From positions 682,001 to 746,000 of the forward strand of contig NC_003155.5 of NCBI RefSeq assembly GCF_000009765.2: a DNA stretch of 64,000 bases, in the 5' to 3' direction. This document shows, piece by piece, positions 17,714 to 25,694 of the stretch (positions within the stretch are counted from its first letter, which is position 1; every line of letters begins with the position of its first letter). A program made the position numbers and the translations under genes. The notes under the pieces were generated by a model, which did not search any database, had not been told where the DNA came from, and saw only the letters and a list, made by a program, of their open reading frames with translations. The stretch comes from Streptomyces avermitilis MA-4680 = NBRC 14893. Lineage in GTDB: Bacteria > Actinomycetota > Actinomycetes > Streptomycetales > Streptomycetaceae.

Positions 17714-17756
17714 TCATACGCCGTACGGTATCTCACTTGTTCCGTACGTCGTATGA
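17714..17756. promoter_or_regulatory. paired family 2 operators (CCRTACGNCGTAYGG)
   Basis: Two near-matches, TCATACGCCGTACGG (17714-17728) and CCGTACGTCGTATGA (17742-17756), are inverted copies of each other with centres 28 bp apart. The same paired motif precedes CYP102, two TetR genes and two secreted-peptide genes in this window. Here no intact target gene remains. On the minus strand an ATG falls inside the operator arm, as in the intact TetR genes. Confidence 0.7.
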
Positions 17757-17917
17757 AATAGGTGTGGGCAGGAGGGTGCCGTGGAGAGCCCCTCCCGCCT
17801 GCCGCCCGGGTGCGGTCAGGAGTCGCCGATCCCCAGATCAGCGGCCGCCCGCCTACCGCCAGCGAGTATCACGGCGACGTGCACGGTCTGAGCCCACCCG
17901 TGCCGACGGCCCATGTC

Positions 17918-17993
17918 TCACCGGTTGTCGCGGCCTCGGTCGTCGTTGAACCGGTTGGAGTCGCGGTCATCCGCTTCGAGTCGTGGTCATACC
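17918..17993 (-). pseudogene. 3' tail of a third secreted D/R-rich peptide gene
   Basis: Minus-strand text near 17993 reproduces the tandem-repeat end of the gene at 26335-26796: HDS, then after a one-base shift DDRDSNRFNDD and RGRDNR, with a stop at 17918. The sequence past the stop also matches the sequence past the stop of that gene (to its terminator and operators), in opposite orientation. The coding part is cut off exactly where repeat copy 2 begins (17996), so the duplication replaced the 5' part of this gene. Confidence 0.7.
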
Positions 17994-18026
17994 GAGGTCG
18001 TGGAGGGGGCGTGGGTGGCGCCCCTT

Positions 18027-18059
18027 CCCGGAGGGGGTGGGCGTGGTGCCCCCTCCGGG
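18027..18059 (-). terminator. GC-rich hairpin after copy 2 of the 209-residue gene
   Basis: Arms CCCGGAGGGGG and CCCCCTCCGGG (11 bp) enclose an 11-nt loop. The extra bases relative to copy 1 preserve pairing. There is no T-tract. Confidence 0.6.
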
Positions 18060-18071
18060 GGTGGGGGTGGG

Positions 18072-18701
18072 TCAGCTGGCGGCCTGGGCGAGCAGCGGCT
18101 TGAGGGCCGGGTGCTGGAGGGCCTCCTCGGCGGCGGGGTCGTCCAGGACCTCCTGGAAGGCGGCGTTGATCCGCTCGGCCTTGGTGATCTCCGACATCGT
18201 CAGGGAGCTGACCGGGTTCCAGTAGGCGGTGGCCTTCTGCTGCCCGTCCTGCAGGATCCACCTCATGCCGGCCATGTTCGCGATGATGTGCTCGTCGAAG
18301 CCCTCGCGCGTTTTGTCGCCCGTGAGCGACTCGAGGCCGCCGGACTTCTCGATCCACGGGGCGATCTTGGTGTCCCACTCGGTGGTGTGCTGCATCCAGT
18401 CCACGAAGTGCTCGAAGCCGACGGTCAGGAACGCGTCGTCGATGTAGGGCTCCCACTCCGTCTCGAAGGTGGTGGCCCACAGCAGCTCCGTGCCGTTGTT
18501 GAAGATCACGTGGCGGGTGTCACGCAGACCGGTCTTGATGGTGGCGGCCATGGGGGCCTGCTTCAGGGCCTCGACCATCCGCTGGCAGGCCGCCGCGCAC
18601 TCCTGCTCGTGCCCCGGCTTGATGTGGAAGTACGTGGCCATCTCGGAAACGACACCGTCGGTGGCGCCCTTGCCCGCCTTCTTCGTGACCGTAGCGTTCA
18701 T
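18072..18701 (-). CDS. 209-residue protein, possible dimeric alpha/beta-barrel fold (copy 2)
   Basis: The deduced protein is identical in every residue to the product of 13916-14545, with the same GGAGGAAT ribosome site and ATG (18701). Unlike copy 1 it is solitary: downstream lie only the hairpin and a truncated secreted-peptide tail, with no peroxidase. The full 45-bp tandem operator is retained upstream (18794-18838), so it should respond to the same regulator. The duplication must be recent or kept uniform by gene conversion, since synonymous changes are absent from the coding region. A dosage effect for this protein alone, apart from DyP, is one possible consequence. Function unknown. 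Confidence 0.88.
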   Translation of the reverse strand: MNATVTKKAGKGATDGVVSEMATYFHIKPGHEQECAAACQRMVEALKQAPMAATIKTGLRDTRHVIFNNGTELLWATTFETEWEPYIDDAFLTVGFEHFVDWMQHTTEWDTKIAPWIEKSGGLESLTGDKTREGFDEHIIANMAGMRWILQDGQQKATAYWNPVSSLTMSEITKAERINAAFQEVLDDPAAEEALQHPALKPLLAQAAS

Positions 18702-18793
18702 GGATTCCTCCATTAGAGACCTTGTGCGCGAATGCCATGGCATTGACGACATCTATGGACAGTTGCGGGATCCGCCTTTTCGCGAACCCCCTG

Positions 18794-18838
18794 TGAGACA
18801 GGTTGACTCACAGAGAGTCTATGAGTCAACTTGTCTCA
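18794..18838. promoter_or_regulatory. tandem TetR-type operator (family 1), copy 2
   Basis: Identical to the operator at 14638-14682 and carried within the direct repeat. It has two inverted 17-bp elements with an 11-bp spacer, about 95 bp upstream of the copy 2 start codon. Confidence 0.8.
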
Positions 18839-19237
18839 AAGAGTCCTACGTCACACCACTGGCCTTCAGTTCACATACGGCCGCGACTCTGGCGTACGCG
18901 AGTCACCCTCGGCACACCGACCGGGGGCGACATTGACAAAGTCACGACGGCCGCACAGCCGCATGGCCGTCGGTCGGACTCTGCACAGGTGCGCGCGTGG
19001 TGAAGGCGCCGAATCCCACTTCGGTGTATACATTCGACCACTCCGCTGACCTGGGGAAATGAGGTACCCGCAGCAAATGTGGCTGGACAGGCGGCACATG
19101 ACGTGGATCCCCGCTCGTGGCATGGCCAGTCAGCTTTCCGGCGCCAGGCCCTTCAGCCGTGCGGCCACACTGCTGGAGAAGCTGGGTGCTCGGTTCCCTC
19201 GGGCCGTAAGATCGGTGATCTCGTGGGGGAGGTGGTC

Positions 19238-20260
19238 ATGGGCAGGCGACGCCCTGGCGCGCCGACGCTGGAGGAGGTGGCCGCCCACGCCGGAGTGGGG
19301 CGGGGCACGGTCTCCCGCGTCATCAACAACGCGGCCGGCGTGAAGGAGTCGACGCGCCGGGCTGTGCAGCAAGCCATCCAGGAACTGGGCTACGTGCCCA
19401 ATCTCGCCGCCCGCTCACTGGCCGGGCAACGGGCCGACGCCGTCGCCCTCGTCTTGACGGAGCCGGACTGGAGGCAGTTCGCGGAGCCGTTCTTCTCCGA
19501 GATCGTCCGCTCACTCGGGGACGCGCTGGCAGACACCGGGATGCAACTGCTGCTGACCTTGGTCCGCTCGGACGCCGAGCGGCAGCGCTTCCTCGAGTTC
19601 GCGCGTGGCGGTCGGGTCGACGGAGCCCTGCTTGTGTCCGTACACGACGGCGATCTACTGCCGGACATGCTCGTCGAGGCCGGGTTGCCGACCGTACTGC
19701 TGGGCCGCCGCTCGGGCGACGAGTACGTCAGCTACGTCGACGCGGACAACGTCGGCGGTGCCCGCAGCGCCGTCTCTCACCTGCTGAAACGGGGCCGCAG
19801 AGCGATCGCCACCGTCACCGGGCCACTCGATATGCACGTCGCCCAGTGCCGACTGCGCGGGTACCAGGAGGCCCTGGCGATGGCGGGTCTCAGGGGCGAG
19901 CCGTCCTGGGTCGCCGAGAGTGACTTCACGGAAGAGAGCGGGCGCCGCGCCATGGCCGAGCTCATCGAACGGCATCCGGAGATCGACGGCGTCATCGCCG
20001 CGTCGGACACCACGGCGGCGGGGGCTCTTCAGGCGCTGCACGCGGCGGGACGGCGGGTGCCCGAGGACGTCGCCGTGATCGGTTTCGACGACTTTCCGCT
20101 GGCTCAGCAGACCAAGCCGCGACTGACGACGGTTCGTCAGCCGCTGGAGGAGATCGGGCGGGCCATGGTCCGGCTGCTCCTCGAGGAGGTGGAGGAGCCT
20201 GCCGTGGCCTGGCACCACGTCATCCTCCGTACGGAGCTGGTGGTGCGCGAGTCGGCCTGA
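19238..20260 (+). CDS. LacI-family repressor, CebR-like
   Basis: A 340-residue LacI/GalR regulator. The N-terminal DNA-binding helix reads TLEEVAAHAGVGRGTVSRVI, followed by the hinge helix YVPNLAARSLAG and a periplasmic-binding-protein-like ligand domain (DGVIAASDTTAAGALQALHA, VIGFDDFPLAQQTKPRLTTV). ATG 19238 follows GGGGAGG. The recognition helix matches CebR, the cello-oligosaccharide-responsive repressor that binds TGGGAGCGCTCCCA. Three such boxes lie just downstream, before the cellulase genes. This copy is next to secreted cellulases rather than a cebEFG transporter, so it is either a CebR paralogue or a local regulator binding the same box. The inducer is inferred to be cellobiose or similar. 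Confidence 0.93.
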   Translation: MGRRRPGAPTLEEVAAHAGVGRGTVSRVINNAAGVKESTRRAVQQAIQELGYVPNLAARSLAGQRADAVALVLTEPDWRQFAEPFFSEIVRSLGDALADTGMQLLLTLVRSDAERQRFLEFARGGRVDGALLVSVHDGDLLPDMLVEAGLPTVLLGRRSGDEYVSYVDADNVGGARSAVSHLLKRGRRAIATVTGPLDMHVAQCRLRGYQEALAMAGLRGEPSWVAESDFTEESGRRAMAELIERHPEIDGVIAASDTTAAGALQALHAAGRRVPEDVAVIGFDDFPLAQQTKPRLTTVRQPLEEIGRAMVRLLLEEVEEPAVAWHHVILRTELVVRESA

Positions 20261-20285
20261 CCGCCCTCGGCAAGCACAGCACTTT

Positions 20286-20299
20286 TGGGAGCGCTCCCA
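20286..20299. promoter_or_regulatory. CebR-type box 1
   Basis: Perfect palindrome TGGGAGCGCTCCCA between the repressor gene and the cellulase gene. It may also affect read-through or repressor expression because it lies only 25 bp after the lacI-type stop. Confidence 0.85.
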
Positions 20300-20430
20300 A
20301 GAAGGATCTGGTGCTGGCGCACACACTTCTCCTCTGACCTGCGGCTTCGAAAAATGCTTCCACAGGTTCACGCCGACAGTCTTGTCAGGAACATGAACCC
20401 CTCCTAGTGTCCCTGCCGAAACCGAGGGAA

Positions 20431-20444
20431 TGGGAGCGCTCCCA
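20431..20444. promoter_or_regulatory. CebR-type box 2
   Basis: Perfect TGGGAGCGCTCCCA about 60 bp upstream of the GH12 start, in promoter position. Confidence 0.88.
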
Positions 20445-20454
20445 CCTCGCGTGA

Positions 20455-20468
20455 TGGGAGCGCTCCCG
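20455..20468. promoter_or_regulatory. CebR-type box 3
   Basis: TGGGAGCGCTCCCG, one mismatch from the consensus. It lies 24 bp (start to start) after box 2, about two helical turns, which would allow repressors to bind the same face. Confidence 0.85.
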
Positions 20469-20502
20469 AACCTACTCCCCCACCCCTTCGGAGAGGATCC
20501 GC

Positions 20503-21630
20503 ATGCGACCGTCACCGCCCCATGCCCGCAGCGCGCGTGGCCTGTTCGGTGCCCTGCTCACTGCGCTCGTCTCGCTGGCCGCGTTGCTGACCACCGCCTC
20601 GGTGGCGCAGGCCGACACCAGCATCTGCGAACCGTTCGGGTCAACGACGATCCAGGGCCGCTACGTCGTCCAGAACAACCGCTGGGGCACCAGCGAGGCC
20701 CAGTGCATCACCGCCACCGACTCGGGATTCAGGATCACCCAGGCCGACGGCTCGGTACCCACGAACGGCGCCCCGAAGTCCTACCCGTCCGTCTACAACG
20801 GCTGCCACTACACCAATTGCTCGCCCGGCACGAGCCTTCCGGCCCAGCTCAGTACCGTCTCCAGCGCGCCGACCAGCATCTCCTACAGCTATGTCAGCAA
20901 CGCGATGTACGACGCCGCGTACGACATCTGGCTCGACCCCACGCCCCGCACCGACGGCGTCAACCGGACCGAGATCATGGTCTGGTTCAACAAGGTCGGA
21001 TCCGTTCAGCCCGTGGGCTCGCAGGTCGGCACGGCCACCGTGGCCGGGCGCCAGTGGCAGGTGTGGTCCGGCAACAACGGCTCGAACGACGTGCTGTCCT
21101 TCGTGGCGCCGTCGGCGATCACCAGCTGGAGCTTCGACGTCATGGACTTCGTCCGGCAGGCCGTTTCCCGCGGGCTGGCGCAGAACAGCTGGTACCTGAC
21201 CAGCGTTCAGGCGGGCTTCGAGCCCTGGCAGAACGGCGCCGGCCTCGCCGTGACCTCGTTCTCCTCCACGGTCAACACCGGCGGCGGCAACCCCGGTGAC
21301 CCCGGCAGCCCCACAGCCTGCAAGGTGGCCTACGCGACGAACGTCTGGCAGGGCGGCTTCACCGCCGACGTCACCGTCACCAACACCGGTTCCTCCCCCG
21401 TCAACGGCTGGAAGCTGGCGTTCACCCTGCCCGCCGGACAGCAGATCACCAGCAGCTGGAGCGCCGGCGTCTCCCCGTCATCGGGAGCGGTCACGGCAAG
21501 CAGCCTCGCGTACAACGCGCAGATCGCGACCGGCGGCCGGGTGTCCTTCGGCTTCCAGGGCAGCTACTCCGGCACCTTCGCCGCGCCCGCCGGCTTCAGC
21601 CTGAACGGCGCCGCCTGCACCACCGCCTGA
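20503..21630 (+). CDS. celB: GH12 endo-beta-1,4-glucanase with CBM2
   Basis: A secreted 375-residue cellulase. A Sec signal peptide (ARGLFGALLTALVSLAALLT, cleavage after SVAQA|DT) is followed by a GH12 domain (residues ~40-255). It starts ICEPFGSTTIQGRYVVQNNR, with the nucleophile Glu in NRTEIMVWFN and the acid/base Glu in VQAGFEPWQNGAGLA. A Gly/Pro linker leads to a CBM2 (from residue ~271: ACKVAYATNVWQGGF) ending in the disulphide Cys near the C-terminus. It resembles CelB of S. lividans closely. ATG 20503 follows GGAGAGG. Three CebR-type boxes upstream indicate repression relieved by cello-oligosaccharides. A strong terminator follows, so it is transcribed alone. Confidence 0.95.
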   Translation: MRPSPPHARSARGLFGALLTALVSLAALLTTASVAQADTSICEPFGSTTIQGRYVVQNNRWGTSEAQCITATDSGFRITQADGSVPTNGAPKSYPSVYNGCHYTNCSPGTSLPAQLSTVSSAPTSISYSYVSNAMYDAAYDIWLDPTPRTDGVNRTEIMVWFNKVGSVQPVGSQVGTATVAGRQWQVWSGNNGSNDVLSFVAPSAITSWSFDVMDFVRQAVSRGLAQNSWYLTSVQAGFEPWQNGAGLAVTSFSSTVNTGGGNPGDPGSPTACKVAYATNVWQGGFTADVTVTNTGSSPVNGWKLAFTLPAGQQITSSWSAGVSPSSGAVTASSLAYNAQIATGGRVSFGFQGSYSGTFAAPAGFSLNGAACTTA

Positions 21631-21646
21631 CACATCCGCCCGCACC

Positions 21647-21687
21647 GGGGCCCGCCCGCCTTCCCCGCCGTCGAGCGGGCGGGCCCC
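21647..21687 (+). terminator. strong intrinsic hairpin after celB
   Basis: A perfect 13-bp stem (GGGGCCCGCCCGC with GCGGGCGGGCCCC) has a 15-nt loop, 16 bp after the GH12 stop. Confidence 0.75.
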
Positions 21688-21740
21688 CGGCCCCGCTCGG
21701 CGCCGCCCGCTCCCGGCCCCTCCCGGAATGGCCCACCCGC

Positions 21741-22353
21741 ATGCGCGTCCTGACCACCCGCCGCGGACCGGCGGCGGCCGCCCTGGCCCTGTGCGCCACC
21801 GCCCTGCCCCTCCTCGGGCCGACCGCCGCCGTCCCGGAGCCCGCCGCCACCTCGCCCACCGCCGGCCTCCTGGCTGCCCGCACCGGGCGCCGGCGTCTCC
21901 GACGTACTGTTCGGCGACTACTCCCCCACCGGCAAGCTGCCGGTGACCTGGATGAAGAGCGCCTCGCAGGAGCCGATCAACGACGGCGACGGCAAGGCTG
22001 CGCTCTTCCCGTACGGGTACGGGCTGACGTACGACGCCACGGACCCGACCCCGACGCAGGGCGCGTGCACCGCGCAGTTCCGCACCGTTTCCTCCTGGCA
22101 GGGCGGCTACCAGGCGGAGGCCACCGTCAAGAACACCGGCTCCGCCGCGCTGACGGGCTGGACTGTCGACTGGGATCCGGCCGGCTCCACCATCACCAGC
22201 CTCTGGAACGGCTCACTGACCACCGCCCAGGACCGAGCCACCGTCCGCAACGCCGCCTTCAACGGCTCCCTGCGCCCCGGCGCCACCACCCCGTTCGGCT
22301 TCACCGCGAACGGCCCCACGGACACACCGGCCCCGCACTGCACGAGCAGCTGA
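21741..22353 (+). pseudogene. GH3-CBM2 beta-glucosidase with most of its catalytic domain deleted
   Basis: A plausible signal peptide ([28 protein letters not shown]) starts at 21741. About 45 codons later the reading switches frame directly into the extreme end of a GH3 enzyme: [46 protein letters not shown] complete-looking CBM2 follows ([20 protein letters not shown] to HCTSS, stop 22353). GH3 enzymes of this type are about 800 residues or more, so roughly two kilobases are missing and the junction is out of frame. It lies between GH12 and GH6 cellulase genes, so a full enzyme probably once completed the cluster. Confidence 0.85.
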
Positions 22354-22445
22354 CCGCACGTCGGCCCCGTGCCCACGGACCACACCTCGCAGCTCCACCC
22401 CCACACCACCTCGTACCACCCACAGATCACTCACGAGGAGGGCAC

Positions 22446-24671
22446 ATGACACACCGAACCGGCCGAGCACCGGAACACGGGCCGAGACCGGGCCGTCGAC
22501 GGCGCCGGACGACCTCGGTCGCCGCGGCGCTCGTCACCCTGGCGCTGGGCCTGGCAGGGCAGCTGGCCGGGCATCCGGCGGCCGCCGCCGAAGCCCACGC
22601 CGACAACCCGTTCGCCGGAGCGAGCTTCTACGTCAACCCCGACTACACCGACCTCGTCGGCACCTCGGCGGCGCAGACCTCGGACGCCACGCTCAAGGCC
22701 AGGATGCAGAAGGTGGGGACCTATCCCACCGCGGTGTGGCTCGACCGCATCGCCGCCATCACGGGCGGTGCCGCCAACGCCGGACGCAAGAGCCTCGCCG
22801 ACCACCTCGACCTGGCCCTGGCCCAGAAGAAGCCCGGTCAGCCGATCACCGCCACGTTCGTGGTCTACGACCTGCCCGGCCGGGACTGCTCGGCGCTCGC
22901 CTCCAACGGCGAACTCCCGCTGACCCAAGCGGGGTTGGACCGCTACAAGAGCGAGTACGTCGACGCCATCGCGAACGTCTTCAAGAACCCGAAGTACCGT
23001 GACATCCGCATCACGACGGTCATCGAGCCGGACGGCCTGCCCAACCTCGTGACCAACACCGCCGACCCGGAGTGCGCCCAGGCCAAGAGCAGCGGCATCT
23101 ACGTCAAGGGCATCCAGTACGCCCTCGACAGACTGCACGCCATCCCCAACGTCTACACGTACCTGGACTTCGCGCACTCCGGCTGGCTCGGCTGGGACAA
23201 CAACCTTTCCCAGACCGTGCAGCTCTACACCGATGTCGCCAAGGGCACCGCGGCCGGATTCTCCAGTGCCGACGGGCTGATCACCCACGTCTCCAACTAC
23301 ACGCCGCTCGAAGAGCCGTTCCTGACCGATCCCGACAAGACCGTCGGCGGGAACATGGTCAAGTCCAGCAAGTTCTACGAGTGGAACCCCAACTTCGACG
23401 AGTCGGACTTCACCGGGAACGTCCACCGGGCGCTCGTCGCGGCCGGCTGGCCCGCTTCGACGGGCATGGTGATCGACACCTCCCGCAACGGGTGGGGCGG
23501 CACCGGACGCCCCACCACGGAGAGCAGCAGCACCACCCTCGACACCTACGTCAATGAGTCCCGCGTCGACCGACGGGCACACCGAGGCCTGTGGTGCAAC
23601 GTCAGCGGCGCCGGACTCGGGCAGCCCCCGCAGGCTGCGCCCTCCGGCTCCCCTGACTCCCACCTCGACGCATTCCTGTGGATCAAGCCGCCGGGTGAGT
23701 CGGACGGCGCCAGCTCCGACATTCCCAACGACGAGGGCAAGCGCATGGACCCCATGTGCGACCCGACATACACGGCGCCCAACGCGGGCGGCAACAAGAC
23801 CGGCGCGCTGCCGAACGCGCCCCTGGCGGGCCACTGGTTCGCCGAGCAGTTCGCGATGCTGGTGAGGAACGCCTACCCGGCCGTGCTCACGGACGGTGGC
23901 GGCACCCCGGGCGGTGACACCACCGCGCCGACCGCACCGACCGGCCTGAAGGCCACCGCGAAGACGCCGTCCAGCGTCTCCCTGTCCTGGACGGCGTCCA
24001 CCGACGACACGGGCGTGAGCGGGTACGACCTCTACCGCGGCGGCACGAAGGTCACGGCCTCGCCGGTGGCCGGCACAGCGTTCACGGACACGGGGCTCAG
24101 CGCGGGCACCGCGTACAGCTACACCGTCCGCGCCCGTGACGCCGCCGGGAACGTCTCGGCGCCTTCCGCCTCGCTGAGCGTCACCACCGACACGTCCGGC
24201 GGCACACCGGACCCCTCGGGCGGCCTCAAGGTCCTCTACAAGAACAACGACTCCTCGGCCACCGACAACGCCATCCGGCCAGGCCTTCGGATCGTCAACA
24301 CCGGCAGCGGCTCCCTCGACCTGTCCAAGGTCACGGCCCGCTACTACTTCACCCGGGACAGCGGCTCGCCCACCGTGAACGCCTGGTGCGACTACGCGGC
24401 CGTCGGCTGTTCCAACGTCAGCCTGAAGGTCGTACCCCTGACCACGCCCGTGCCGGGAGCCGACGCCTACCTCGAAGTCGGCTTCACCGGCGGCACCCTG
24501 GCCGTCGGCCAGAACACCGGCGACCTGCAACTGCGGATGAGCAAGTCCGACTGGTCGAACTTCGACGAGGTCGGCGACTACAGCCGCGGCACCTCCACTA
24601 CGTACACCGAAGCCGCAGCGATCCCCGCGTATCTCAGTGCCACGCCCGCCTGGGGAGCCCCGCCCGCCTGA
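22446..24671 (+). CDS. GH6 exo-cellobiohydrolase with FN3 and CBM3
   Basis: A secreted 741-residue cellulase. An arginine-rich, Tat-like N-terminus (GRRRRRTTSVAAALVTLALG, cleavage near AAAAEAHA) is followed by the GH6 domain (residues ~55-485): FYVNPDYTDLVG, the acid Asp region VVYDLPGRDCSA, VIEPDGLPNLV, and FAHSGWLGWDNN. Long loops (NGWGGTGRP, GLWCNVSGAGLG) fit a tunnel-type cellobiohydrolase. An FN3 module (~490-580; APTGLKATAKTPSSVSLSWT) and a C-terminal CBM3-like module (~591-741; GGLKVLYKNNDSSATDNAIR) follow. ATG 22446 follows GAGGAGGG. No CebR box is directly upstream. A terminator at 24711 follows. It works with the GH12 enzyme on crystalline cellulose. Confidence 0.95.
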   Translation: MTHRTGRAPEHGPRPGRRRRRTTSVAAALVTLALGLAGQLAGHPAAAAEAHADNPFAGASFYVNPDYTDLVGTSAAQTSDATLKARMQKVGTYPTAVWLDRIAAITGGAANAGRKSLADHLDLALAQKKPGQPITATFVVYDLPGRDCSALASNGELPLTQAGLDRYKSEYVDAIANVFKNPKYRDIRITTVIEPDGLPNLVTNTADPECAQAKSSGIYVKGIQYALDRLHAIPNVYTYLDFAHSGWLGWDNNLSQTVQLYTDVAKGTAAGFSSADGLITHVSNYTPLEEPFLTDPDKTVGGNMVKSSKFYEWNPNFDESDFTGNVHRALVAAGWPASTGMVIDTSRNGWGGTGRPTTESSSTTLDTYVNESRVDRRAHRGLWCNVSGAGLGQPPQAAPSGSPDSHLDAFLWIKPPGESDGASSDIPNDEGKRMDPMCDPTYTAPNAGGNKTGALPNAPLAGHWFAEQFAMLVRNAYPAVLTDGGGTPGGDTTAPTAPTGLKATAKTPSSVSLSWTASTDDTGVSGYDLYRGGTKVTASPVAGTAFTDTGLSAGTAYSYTVRARDAAGNVSAPSASLSVTTDTSGGTPDPSGGLKVLYKNNDSSATDNAIRPGLRIVNTGSGSLDLSKVTARYYFTRDSGSPTVNAWCDYAAVGCSNVSLKVVPLTTPVPGADAYLEVGFTGGTLAVGQNTGDLQLRMSKSDWSNFDEVGDYSRGTSTTYTEAAAIPAYLSATPAWGAPPA

Positions 24672-24710
24672 CCCACCCGCGCCGGGCACCTGCCGGCGCA
24701 GCCCGAACGT

Positions 24711-24750
24711 CCTCGCCCGCCCGGTCGGCGCACGCCCCGGGCGGGCGAGG
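24711..24750 (+). terminator. strong hairpin after the GH6 gene
   Basis: A 14-bp perfect stem (CCTCGCCCGCCCGG with CCGGGCGGGCGAGG) has a 12-nt loop, 40 bp after the stop. It could act in both directions for the convergent gene on the minus strand. Confidence 0.75.
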
Positions 24751-24827
24751 ACCCCACTTCTTCGTCCACAACGCCGTCCCCGCCGACAGCCGCCCCGGCT
24801 CCCGAGCTCCCTCAGGGAATTCGGGGC

Positions 24828-25421
24828 CTTCGTCTGCTTGAGCGCCTTCCCGCGGGCCTCGATCGAGGCTTCGAGCTCGGCCTTCTTCTGCTCCCGGCGC
24901 GCCTTGGCGGCCTCGCGTTCCGCCGCCTCGTCCGCCTCGCGGACCGCCTTGACCTCGGCTCGCACCCGCTCGGCCGGCCTGCGCTCAAGCACCGCACCGA
25001 ACTGCGTGGCGAACAGGTCGATCGCTGCCGTGTCGCGCTCGGCGACCTCTGCAACCAGCACCGTGCTGCCCGCGCTGACCTCGTCGGCCACCAGGGCCAC
25101 CAGGCCGGAGCTCTCCGTCGCCCGCCGCCAGTCGGCGCCGCCGCCCACCAGGGCGCCGGCGCCCCAGCCCAGCACCACACCAAGCGGTCCACCCAGCAGA
25201 CCCGCCACCGAACCGACCAGCCCTCCGACCAGCGTGCCCCCTCCCGCCCTGGCGTCGACACCCTCGGGAATGCGCACCGTCCCGTCCGGTCGGCGCTCGA
25301 CGAGCATCGCGCCCGTGACCTCCACGGTCGGGGCGCCGAGCTGCTTCAGCTCACTGAGCGCCTGGTAGGCGGAGGCCTGTTCGGTAAAGCGGAAGACGAC
25401 GACGTTCTCGGTCCTGGCCAT
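24828..25421 (-). CDS. DUF1269-like glycine-zipper protein; 3' end unresolved
   Basis: ATG 25421 follows GAGGAG. The protein begins MARTENVVVFRFTEQASAYQ, a DUF1269-like strand-helix. A hydrophobic glycine-rich hairpin at residues ~60-100 (GGTLVGGLVGSVAGLLGG, LGWGAGALVGGG) is typical of membrane-inserting glycine zippers. A charged coiled coil ends the recognisable part (READEAAEREAAKARREQ, ALKQTKAPN). No stop codon follows where the family should end; the frame runs open to 22431 across the GH6 gene, so the natural 3' end was probably lost by rearrangement. The end given here marks the limit of plausible protein. A family 1 operator lies 56 bp upstream (25477-25521), linking it to the TetR regulon. 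Confidence 0.65.
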
Positions 25422-25476
25422 GGCCACTCCTCAACCACTCATAGGTCCTGTACTCGGCGGGAGAGCCCCCCACCTG

Positions 25477-25521
25477 TGAGACATCACGTATCGCAGATGT
25501 TCTGTGAGTCAAGCCGTCTCA
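25477..25521. promoter_or_regulatory. family 1 operator upstream of the DUF1269-like gene
   Basis: It starts with TGAGACA and ends with TGAGTCAAGCCGTCTCA, the whole spanning exactly 45 bp as in the two repeat copies. The left element has lost its second arm; the right 17-mer is well conserved. Confidence 0.75.
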
Positions 25522-25694
25522 TAGACGTCGAGTGATATCGGCGGCGACCCCCGCAGAGGCAAGGAAGCTGTTCGGCGACTCCCTCGACAAGCCCGGTCAC
25601 CGCCCCGCGTACAACAGCCTCAAGATCCTCAACCGACTCCGGGAGCGTGGATACAAACCCGGCCACCTTGCGGGCGACCGGCCCTGCCGGTCGG

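Larger units (their letters stand above)
17996..18857. repeat. ~860-bp direct repeat, copy 2
   Basis: Near-identical to 13843-14701 in the same orientation, about 4.15 kb away. It is 3 bp longer because of one extra G and two extra C, which lie in opposite arms of the same hairpin. It abuts a truncated gene tail at 17993. No IS ends are seen. Confidence 0.95.

Noticed and set aside
13843..18857. Direct repeats considered as a composite transposon
   Set aside because: No transposase, terminal inverted repeats or clear target duplications are seen at the ends of either copy.
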